Shown in pieces: positions 7,305 to 13,471 of a stretch of 14,528 bases of DNA. The stretch's first letter is position 1; each line of letters begins with the position of its first letter. The position numbers and the translations under genes were made by a program. Origin of the DNA: an uncultured Collinsella sp. (GTDB taxonomy: Bacteria; Actinomycetota; Coriobacteriia; Coriobacteriales; Coriobacteriaceae); NCBI GenBank assembly GCA_959020035.1, contig CAUEQX010000034.1, positions 1 to 14,528 on the forward strand, given 5' to 3'. Below the pieces are notes generated by a model, which was given only the letters and a program-made list of their open reading frames with translations, was not told where the DNA came from and ran no database searches.

Positions 7305-7345
7305 AAAACCACCACAAAGGTGCCTGTTCCCTTTGTGGTGGTTTT
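7305..7345. terminator. Terminator hairpin after the CarD-family gene, repeat copy 2
   Basis: Perfect 16-base arms 7305-7320 and 7330-7345 surround a 9-nt loop TGCCTGTTC, flanked by A4 and T5. On the minus strand it starts 13 nt after the CarD-family stop and ends in U-rich sequence, so it should terminate that gene. It shares 39 of 41 bases with the element at 6595-6635, in the same loop orientation although the upstream gene here is on the other strand. Confidence 0.85.
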
Positions 7346-7358
7346 TGGCGCGGATGGG

Positions 7359-7844
7359 TTAGTTGAGGGCGGCTTGGGCTAGGCGGGCTTCGGCGGCCTC
7401 CTCGGTGACGCCCAAGGCCACGGCGAACTCCTCGATGGAGCGGCGTTTGGCCTCCTTGAGTACGCGCATGTAGTAGGAGCTGGGTTTTTTATCAGCTTCC
7501 TCGGCCTGGCGAATGCGGTGCATCATGGTCTTTGCCACGCGGACCGTCTCGGGTGCGCCCAGCTTGAGCTGCTGCTTAAAGTGCGTCTCCTCAAGCGAGC
7601 TGTTGCGCTCGGTAAAGGTGTCGCACTCCAGCTCGTCATAGTGGCTCAGCAGGTGCTCGGCATCTTGCTGCGAGATGGCGGCGTGCAAACGGTCGGCCTG
7701 CGCCACGGGGTACATGAGGATCGTCTGCGCATGTCCCTGCTTGGTCTCGAGCAGTAGCATGGGCTGCGGTGTGTCGTCCCTAAAGCCGACGACGGTGCAG
7801 ACTCCCTGACCCGGATGAATGACGTGTTGACCGATTGAGAACAT
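7359..7844 (-). CDS. CarD/CdnL-family RNA polymerase-binding transcription regulator
   Basis: This encodes 161 residues from the ATG at 7844, with GGAGGT 4 nt upstream. The N-terminal 50 or so residues, starting MFSIGQHVIHPGQGVCTVVG, match the RNA-polymerase-interacting (Tudor-like) domain shared by CarD, CdnL and the Mfd RID. The rest is predicted helical, as in the DNA-contacting C-terminal domain, with KEAKRRSIEEFAVALGV near residues 130-146. Proteins of this family bind the RNA polymerase beta subunit and stabilise open promoter complexes. The N-terminus is more divergent than the essential mycobacterial CarD, so this could be an accessory paralogue. It is divergent from argS across a 342-bp AT-richer region with several candidate sites. 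Confidence 0.88.
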   Translation of the reverse strand: MFSIGQHVIHPGQGVCTVVGFRDDTPQPMLLLETKQGHAQTILMYPVAQADRLHAAISQQDAEHLLSHYDELECDTFTERNSSLEETHFKQQLKLGAPETVRVAKTMMHRIRQAEEADKKPSSYYMRVLKEAKRRSIEEFAVALGVTEEAAEARLAQAALN

Positions 7845-7858
7845 GCTACCTCCAACTT

Positions 7859-7902
7859 ATACGAATTTACGTATGTTTAGAATAACACGCTGACGTGCGC
7901 AA
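7859..7902 (-). promoter_or_regulatory. Candidate promoter and overlapping palindrome upstream of the CarD-family gene
   Basis: On the minus strand TTGCGC (7897-7902) and TAAACA (7874-7879) are separated by 17 bp. A 5-bp inverted repeat, ATACG-AATTTA-CGTAT (7859-7874), covers the predicted transcription start and touches the -10 box. That is the right place for a repressor operator, possibly an autoregulatory one. The promoter call is moderate and the operator is inference. Confidence 0.4.
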
Positions 7903-7911
7903 ACCCTTACT

Positions 7912-8070
7912 TTATGCAGGAAAAGCACACAACTCTGATAGGTAAGAGTATTCGATAACAGGCGCAGCTCATTCACACCTTTATGCATTTTCAACTCGTG
8001 CATAATTTGCAGGCAGACTGGCATCTTTGAGTGACTCCATACAAGCTGTAGTCAATTTTGTGCATATGCA
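7912..8070. repeat. Cluster of TTATGCA/TGCATAA sites between divergent genes
   Basis: The heptamer TTATGCA occurs at 7912-7918 and 7981-7987 and inverted (TGCATAA) at 7999-8005. The palindrome TGCATATGCA lies at 8061-8070. The pair at 7981-8005 is a perfect 7-bp inverted repeat with an 11-bp spacer. No gene is seen in the 342 bases between 7845 and 8186; besides the two candidate promoters these sites are the main structure. Confidence 0.5.
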
Positions 8071-8090
8071 ATATCGATTGGCTTTACCCT

Positions 8091-8119
8091 GCGACAGTGC
8101 CCGTCGCTTGTGATAGAGT
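8091..8119 (+). promoter_or_regulatory. Candidate promoter of argS
   Basis: GCGACA (8091-8096) and TAGAGT (8114-8119) are separated by 17 bp, with four of six consensus matches in each box. The start would be near 8126, giving a leader of about 60 nt. No T-box specifier or antiterminator motif is visible in the leader. Confidence 0.4.
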
Positions 8120-8186
8120 GCTACAAACTCTGGCTTTTGCCCTACGAGTGACCAAGAGCTCGGGGGCTTTAACACAAGGAGGATCT

Positions 8187-10040
8187 ATGCCCGAGAAGAT
8201 TGAAGAGCTGGTACGCGCTGCGCTTGCTGCGGCCCAGGAGGCCGGCGACCTTTCCGCATTTGAACTTGACGATTGCGCTATCGAGCGACCGGCTGACACT
8301 TCTCATGGCGAGTGGACCTCTACCATGGCCCTGAAGTCCGCCAAGCTGGCCCACTGCGCCCCGCGCAAGATCGCCGAGGCCATCGTTGCCCATATGCCCG
8401 AGGACCCCGCGATCGAGAAGGTCGAGATCGCAGGCCCCGGCTTCATCAACTTCTACCTCTCCGTTGCCGTCAAGAATGCCATCTTTGGCGAGGCTCGCGA
8501 GAAGGGTATGGACTTCGCTAAGTCCAACGTCGGTGGTGGCCTGAAGACCCAGGTCGAGTTCGTTTCCGCCAACCCCGTCGGCCCCATGCACATCGGCCAC
8601 GGCCGCTGGGCCGCGCTGGGCGACTCGCTCTGCCGCGTTATGGATCACGCCGGTTACGACATCCAGCGTGAGTTCTACATCAACGACCACGGCTCTCAGA
8701 TGAACACCTTCGGCAACTCCATCAGCACGCGCTATATGCAGTTTGCCGACATCATCGCCAAGCAGGGCGTGGATATCGACGAGGCTCACAAGCTGCTGAT
8801 CGCCGACCGCGACGCCTTTGTTGCCGACGAGAACGACGAGCATCCCGAGACCCATCCGTATCAGGACAACTTTGCCGAGACCCTGGGCAAGGACTCCTAC
8901 GGCGGCGACTACATTATCGACGAGGCCGCCGAGTTCTGGCGCACCGACGGCGATAAGTGGGTCGAGGCCGATCCTCAGGAGCGCATGGAGAGCTTCCGCG
9001 AGCGCGGCTATGTGAAGATGGTCGACAACATGCGCGACCTCTGCCACGCCGTCAATTGCGACTTCGATCGTTGGTACTCCGAGCGTTCGCTGTACGTGAA
9101 GGACACCGAGGGCGAGACCGCCGGCACCTCTGCCGTCGACCGCGCTTTCGAGAAGCTCGACAAGATGGGCTACCTCTACACCAAGGACGGCGCCCTGTGG
9201 TTCCGCTCCACCGACCTGGGCGATGACAAGGACCGCGTCCTGATCAAGTCCGACGGCGAGTACACCTACTTCGCCTCCGACGTTGCCTATCACTGGGATA
9301 AGTTCCAGCGCGTCGACCACGTCATCGACATCTGGGGTGCCGACCACCACGGCTACATCGAGCGCGTCCGCTGCGTCTGCGACGCTCTTGGCTATCCCGG
9401 CAAGTTTGAGGTTCTGCTGGGCCAGCTCGTCAACCTGCTGCGCAACGGCAAGCCCGTCCGTATGTCCAAGCGTAAGGGCACCATGGTGACCCTGCAGGAG
9501 CTCGTCGACGAGGTCGGTTCCGACGCCGCTCGCTACACGCTCATCTCCAAAAGCTCCAACCAGATGGTCGACTTCGATATCGAGGCCGTCAAGAAGCGCG
9601 ACAACTCCAACCCGGTCTATTACGTGCAGTACGCTCACGCCCGCGTGTGCTCCATCCTGCGCCGTGCCGCCGACGTTACGCCCGAGCAGGCTGACGAGAT
9701 GGGCATGAAGGCCGTTGCCGCCAAGGCCATCGGTGAGAACGTCGATTACTCGCTGCTGACCGACCCGACCGAGCTCGCCCTTTCGCGTAAGCTCAACGAG
9801 CTCACCGACCTGATTGCCAGCTGCGCTCGCGACCGCGCCCCGTTCCGTCTGACGCACTTTGCTGAGGAACTCGCCGGCGACTTCCACAGCTTCTACGCTG
9901 CCTGCCAGGTTCTGCCGAGCGAGGGCCGTCCCGTCGACCCCGAGCTTTCGCGCGCCCGTCTGGCCGCTTGCGACGCCGTTCGCGTGACGCTCGCCCTGGT
10001 GCTCACCCTCGTTGGCGTTTCCGCGCCCGAGCAGATGTAA
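8187..10040 (+). CDS. argS: Arginyl-tRNA synthetase
   Basis: This 617-residue class I synthetase charges tRNA-Arg in the cytoplasm. The N-terminal tRNA-binding (Add-1 type) domain covers about residues 1-110. The HIGH motif is HIGHG at 135-139, in the typical context FVSANPVGPMHIGHGR. The KMSKS equivalent is RMSKRKG at 425-431, followed by GSDAARY near 444-450. A helical DALR-type anticodon-binding domain covers about 475-617 and ends in the VGVSAPEQM-like tail common to the family. The ATG at 8187 has a strong AAGGAGG upstream; an extended start at 8058 would add 43 unrelated residues and is rejected. At 617 residues it is longer than the common 550-580, with an acidic stretch around residues 185-275 that looks inserted. 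A terminator follows. Confidence 0.97.
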   Translation: MPEKIEELVRAALAAAQEAGDLSAFELDDCAIERPADTSHGEWTSTMALKSAKLAHCAPRKIAEAIVAHMPEDPAIEKVEIAGPGFINFYLSVAVKNAIFGEAREKGMDFAKSNVGGGLKTQVEFVSANPVGPMHIGHGRWAALGDSLCRVMDHAGYDIQREFYINDHGSQMNTFGNSISTRYMQFADIIAKQGVDIDEAHKLLIADRDAFVADENDEHPETHPYQDNFAETLGKDSYGGDYIIDEAAEFWRTDGDKWVEADPQERMESFRERGYVKMVDNMRDLCHAVNCDFDRWYSERSLYVKDTEGETAGTSAVDRAFEKLDKMGYLYTKDGALWFRSTDLGDDKDRVLIKSDGEYTYFASDVAYHWDKFQRVDHVIDIWGADHHGYIERVRCVCDALGYPGKFEVLLGQLVNLLRNGKPVRMSKRKGTMVTLQELVDEVGSDAARYTLISKSSNQMVDFDIEAVKKRDNSNPVYYVQYAHARVCSILRRAADVTPEQADEMGMKAVAAKAIGENVDYSLLTDPTELALSRKLNELTDLIASCARDRAPFRLTHFAEELAGDFHSFYAACQVLPSEGRPVDPELSRARLAACDAVRVTLALVLTLVGVSAPEQM

Positions 10041-10086
10041 TCTACGGGTCCTTTGACCGTGAAGGTTCGGCTTTGCTGAGCCCTAT

Positions 10087-10125
10087 AAGCCCGATCTCCA
10101 TTGAACTGCGGAGGTCGGGCTTTTT
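10087..10125 (+). terminator. Intrinsic terminator after argS
   Basis: Thirteen-base arms 10087-10099 and 10110-10122 (one G-U pair) enclose a 10-nt loop, followed by five T (10121-10125). It begins 46 nt after the argS stop. Confidence 0.9.
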
Positions 10126-10169
10126 GCAAACGCCGACGTATTGACGAATTTGGAACTGCTGGAAATACG

Positions 10170-10320
10170 AAACTATGCCGGTTTACTACGATGAATATGA
10201 GAAATTCCAACCACGCCAGCTTTTCGCAAAAAAGTGCAGGGCATCTACCTGCGGTTTTAGTTCAACAAGTTTCGGAGTGGTCGCGGTTGAGCGATTCATC
10301 GTAGTAAACCGCCATAGTTT
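10170..10320. repeat. 151-bp element with 27-bp terminal inverted repeats (MITE-like or structured RNA)
   Basis: Bases 10170-10196 and 10294-10320 are inverted repeats matching at 26 of 27 positions. Inside them the symmetry continues: ACCAC-G-CC (10210-10217) can pair with GG-A-GTGGT (10274-10281) across one mismatch, and GCAGG (10236-10240) pairs with CCTGC (10248-10252) around a 7-nt tip. The whole element can therefore form one long interrupted hairpin. No target-site duplication is clear. It lies in the 535-bp gap between argS and rho, after the argS terminator and about 85 bp before the rho promoter; 10126-10169 and 10321-10404 show nothing else that I recognise. Confidence 0.8.
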
Positions 10321-10404
10321 TGGCGGAGGCAGTCAGATTTGTGGGTGTTAAACCAAAGAGTGCCCCTTTTGACTAGTCGTTTAAGAGCGTTCCCAATGAC
10401 TAAG

Positions 10405-10432
10405 TTGCAGGTGGCGGCGGTTGTGTTACACT
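10405..10432 (+). promoter_or_regulatory. Candidate extended -10 promoter of rho
   Basis: TTGCAG (10405-10410) is 16 bp from TACACT (10427-10432), which is preceded by TGT, giving an extended -10 (TGn) motif. The transcription start would fall near 10439, leaving a leader of about 137 nt before the rho start at 10576. Confidence 0.5.
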
Positions 10433-10444
10433 AACGCTGCGTAT

Positions 10445-10606
10445 ATGACGCAATCATCTCGATACAGATCAATGATGTCCGTCGTTTTGAACGGAACTAG
10501 ACTGTTTAGCCGCCCTGAAGGTTTATGCAGGGAGCATGTGATCACAGGGCTTGAAAAGAAAGTTGAGCAAACACTGTGTCTGATCAACAGCAAGAAAACG
10601 AAATAA
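10445..10606 (+). other. Possible 53-codon leader ORF overlapping the rho start
   Basis: An ATG at 10445 opens a frame of 53 codons ending at TAA 10604-10606, which is 31 bases inside rho in another frame. It has no Shine-Dalgarno sequence, but it lies only about 6 nt after the predicted transcription start, compatible with near-leaderless initiation. The peptide resembles nothing I know. It may be chance; its interest is its overlap with a rho start that also lacks a clear ribosome site. Confidence 0.25.
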
Positions 10607-13158
10607 CGACGACGCAAGCCGCTCCCGCTGCACCGGTTGCGTCGGACCAGGTCGCGGCGCCCGCGCAAGCCTCGGCTCCTGAGACGCCTAAGGCTGCTTC
10701 GACGCCTACGCCTGTAGCGGCTGAGAAGGCCGTGTCTGCAACTGGTGAGGAGGCTGCTCCGGCAAAGCCCAAGCGTACGCGCCGCGCGGCCAAGCCTGCC
10801 GATGACGGCGAGGAGGTCACCAAGCCCAAGCGCCGTACCACGCGCACGACGCGCGCCAAGCGTACCGTTGCAGCTGACTCCTCGGCGCCGATTTCCGATG
10901 AGGTCGCGCAGGCACGTGCGTTGGCGCAGATTAGCGAGGCTCAGGTGGTGCGCGCCCGCCGTCGTGCTGCCGAGCGTGAGGCCGCGGCTCTGACCGAGCT
11001 TGCAGCTCCGTTTGTGCCCGAGACGCCTGCCGCCACCGAGACCCCTGTCGCCGACCAGCCAACCGAGAAGCCGGTACCGCGCACACGCCGTCGCACGGCT
11101 GCTAAGGCCGAGCAGGTTGCCGATCAGGTAACCCCCGAGCTCGCTGAGGCTTCGGTCCGTTCCGCGGCAGGGGAGGGCACATCGCCTGTTGAGCCCGCTG
11201 CGCCTGTCGAGGCCAGCGAAGTTCCCGTTGTCGATCCGGCTTTGCGCCCGCACCGTCGCGGTCGCAAGCCCAAGGCTTTCGTCGAGGCCGAGAAGGCCGC
11301 AGCCGCAGCCGCCGCCGCTCGGGATGCTGCGGCGACCGCCGAGCCTGCAACCGCTGCCGACGCGCCCGTCCAGGATGCTACGACTTCCGAGGCCGTTTCT
11401 GCCGATGTCGAGCCCGCCGACGTCCGTCCTGGTCGCAGCCATCGTACTGCTGCTAAGCGCACGTCCAAGGCCAAGGCTGCCAAGAAGGGTGCGTCCGAGG
11501 TTTCCGCCGAGACGACCGCCGATGCATCGACTGATGCCGCCGAGCCCCAAGACGTCGAACAGTCTGCGTCCGAGAAGCCCAAGCGCGGTCGCAAGAAGTC
11601 CGCTAAGGCCAAGGCCGTCGAGCAGCATGCCGAGGCCGAGCCGCAGGGCGATTCCAATGCCGAGGCCAGCGATGATGCTTCGGCTAACGAAGACGCCTCC
11701 GCAACCGATGGCACCGCCCCCGTCGAGACCGAAGAGAGCGCTCGCCCCAACCGCCGTCAGCACAAGCGCAACGACGAGCGTAATGACCGCAACGAGCGCA
11801 AGGACGAGCGTAACAACGATCGCCGCAACCGTCAGCGCGACCGCAAGCAGCGCAATAAGGAGCGCAATGCCGCTCCGACTGAGCCCACGCTTTCGCGCGA
11901 GGAGCTCGCGGCCATGAAGGTCGCCGAGCTGCGCGAGAAGGCCAAGGAGTTCGAGATTGAGACGACCGGCAAGAAGAAGGCCGAACTCGTCGAAGAGATC
12001 TACACCACCGCCGCGAAGGCCGAGGGCTTCCGCGACATCAAGGGCATCCTGCAGATTCGCCCGGATAGCTCAGGCATCATCCATGCCCACGGCTACATGA
12101 AGTCCAACGACGACGCCTTCGTGCCCGCCTACCTCATCCGCTCCGCGCGCCTGCGCACGGGCGACGTCATCGAGGGCTCGCTTCGTCCTTCGCGCGGCGG
12201 CGACAAGCGCGCCGGCCTCGCCAAAATCACGACCGTCAACGGTCTGGACCCCGAGCAGATTCGCAGCCGTCCCAAGTTCGGCGACCTTACCCCGGTCTAT
12301 CCCAACGAGCCGCTGCGCATGGAGCACGGCAAGGACTCCATTACTGGTCGCGCCATCGACATCGTGTCGCCGATCGGCAAGGGTCAGCGTGGCCTGATCG
12401 TGTCCCCGCCCAAGGCCGGCAAGACCACGATCCTCAAGAAGATCTGCCAGTCCATCTCGATTAACAACCCCGAGGTGCACCTCATCTGCCTGCTCGTCGA
12501 CGAGCGCCCCGAAGAGGTCACCGATATGCAGCGTTCCATCAAGGGCGAGGTTGTGGCGTCGACCTTCGATATGCCCGCCGACAACCACACTCGTGTGGCA
12601 GAGCTCGTCATCGAGCGCGCCAAGCGCATCGTGGAGCTGGGCGGCGATGTTGTGGTGGTGCTCGACTCCATCACGCGTCTTGCCCGCGCCTACAACTTGG
12701 CGGCGCCCGCCTCGGGCCGCATCCTTTCGGGTGGCGTCGATTCGGCGGCCCTGTATCCGCCCAAGCGCTTCCTGGGCGCAGCCCGTAATATCGAGAACGG
12801 TGGCTCGCTCACCATCCTGGCCTCTGCCCTCATCGACACCGGTTCCAAGATGGACGAAGTCATCTTTGAGGAGTTCAAGGGCACCGGCAACATGGAGCTT
12901 AAGCTCGACCGCGACCTGGCTGACCGCCGCATCTTCCCGGCTATCGACCCCGTTGCCTCCGGTACGCGTAACGAGGGCCTGTTGGTCGACGAGCAGATGC
13001 GTCCGTTTGTCTTTGGCCTGCGTCGCATTCTTGCCGGCATGAACAACACCGAGCGCGCAGCCGCATCGTTTATCAAGGGTCTTAAGGGCACCAACACCAA
13101 CCAAGAGTTCCTGGTACGTTCGGCCAAAAAGCACAGCGACTACGAGCAGACGTTCTAG
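10576..13158 (+). CDS. rho: Transcription termination factor Rho with long disordered basic N-terminal extension
   Basis: Rho is a hexameric RNA-dependent ATPase and helicase that ends transcription. This protein has 860 residues against about 420 in E. coli. Residues 1-435 are a low-complexity Ala/Pro/Glu region carrying regularly spaced Lys/Arg patches. An Arg/Asn/Asp/Glu block covers about 388-432, and a run of eight alanines lies at about 241-248. The core is complete: a Rho N-terminal helical domain at about 438-478 (LSREELAAMKVAELREKAKE), a cold-shock RNA-binding domain at about 485-555, Walker A SPPKAGKTT at 610-618, Walker B VVVVLDS at 692-698 and the Q-loop LSGGVDSAALYPPKRF at 717-732. 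Long N-terminal extensions are known in actinobacterial Rho. The start is GTG at 10576; a TGA at 10564 precludes any earlier in-frame start, and there is no strong Shine-Dalgarno sequence. A terminator follows. Confidence 0.97.
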   Translation: MSDQQQENEITTTQAAPAAPVASDQVAAPAQASAPETPKAASTPTPVAAEKAVSATGEEAAPAKPKRTRRAAKPADDGEEVTKPKRRTTRTTRAKRTVAADSSAPISDEVAQARALAQISEAQVVRARRRAAEREAAALTELAAPFVPETPAATETPVADQPTEKPVPRTRRRTAAKAEQVADQVTPELAEASVRSAAGEGTSPVEPAAPVEASEVPVVDPALRPHRRGRKPKAFVEAEKAAAAAAAARDAAATAEPATAADAPVQDATTSEAVSADVEPADVRPGRSHRTAAKRTSKAKAAKKGASEVSAETTADASTDAAEPQDVEQSASEKPKRGRKKSAKAKAVEQHAEAEPQGDSNAEASDDASANEDASATDGTAPVETEESARPNRRQHKRNDERNDRNERKDERNNDRRNRQRDRKQRNKERNAAPTEPTLSREELAAMKVAELREKAKEFEIETTGKKKAELVEEIYTTAAKAEGFRDIKGILQIRPDSSGIIHAHGYMKSNDDAFVPAYLIRSARLRTGDVIEGSLRPSRGGDKRAGLAKITTVNGLDPEQIRSRPKFGDLTPVYPNEPLRMEHGKDSITGRAIDIVSPIGKGQRGLIVSPPKAGKTTILKKICQSISINNPEVHLICLLVDERPEEVTDMQRSIKGEVVASTFDMPADNHTRVAELVIERAKRIVELGGDVVVVLDSITRLARAYNLAAPASGRILSGGVDSAALYPPKRFLGAARNIENGGSLTILASALIDTGSKMDEVIFEEFKGTGNMELKLDRDLADRRIFPAIDPVASGTRNEGLLVDEQMRPFVFGLRRILAGMNNTERAAASFIKGLKGTNTNQEFLVRSAKKHSDYEQTF

Positions 13159-13195
13159 GTTGTCATCCACGCGCAGCGATAGTCATCAATGCGAT

Positions 13196-13227
13196 AAAGG
13201 GTCGGGGCTTTGAGCCTCGGCCCTTTT
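13196..13227 (+). terminator. Intrinsic terminator after rho
   Basis: Fourteen-base arms 13196-13209 and 13213-13226 (two G-U pairs) have a TTG loop and a T4 tail ending at 13227. It starts 37 nt after the rho stop. Confidence 0.85.
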
Positions 13228-13306
13228 CCATATCGCCGCTCCGCGCTTATTTTTAACCATAAGACCGACGAGCAGCAGGTTTCCCGTTTCAATCCGACAT
13301 CGTCGC

Positions 13307-13335
13307 TTGCAATCGACAGGGCGGTTTCGCATAAT
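13307..13335 (+). promoter_or_regulatory. Promoter of the downstream membrane-protein gene
   Basis: TTGCAA (13307-13312) and CATAAT (13330-13335) are separated by exactly 17 bp. The start would be near 13342, giving a leader of about 130 nt. The leader contains a small GGGGC-ATA-GCCCC hairpin at 13393-13405. The 313-base gap between rho and the next gene otherwise holds only the rho terminator. Confidence 0.6.
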
Positions 13336-13471
13336 AGCTTTTAAGCTTCGCGACGGAAAACGCAGATGAAACGAACCATATACCGTTGCTTTGGGGCATA
13401 GCCCCGCTTCATCTTCTCTCGCGCAGCCAACTGAATGATGCGATTTGGGTGCTGGAAGATGGGGAGAGCTC

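Noticed and set aside
8120..8186. Possible T-box riboswitch upstream of argS
   Set aside because: No T-box consensus, specifier stem or terminator/antiterminator pair is visible, and the predicted leader is too short.
8169..9887. 572-codon minus-strand frame opposite argS
   Set aside because: It is antisense to argS, which has all its synthetase motifs; the Val/Gly/His-rich translation is a codon-bias artefact.
10175..10351. 58-codon plus-strand ORF running through the 151-bp inverted-repeat element
   Set aside because: There is no good ribosome site. Its ends are simply the inverted arms read through, so the open frame is probably a by-product of the element.
10537..10546. TGTGATCACA palindrome in the rho leader, resembling fused CRP half-sites
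   Set aside because: It lacks the usual spacer between half-sites, and a CRP role is not supported in this lineage; it is probably coincidental.
10426..11763. 445-codon minus-strand frame opposite the rho extension
   Set aside because: It mirrors the low-complexity Ala/Arg region of rho and gives a Gly/Leu/Arg-rich product with no domain.
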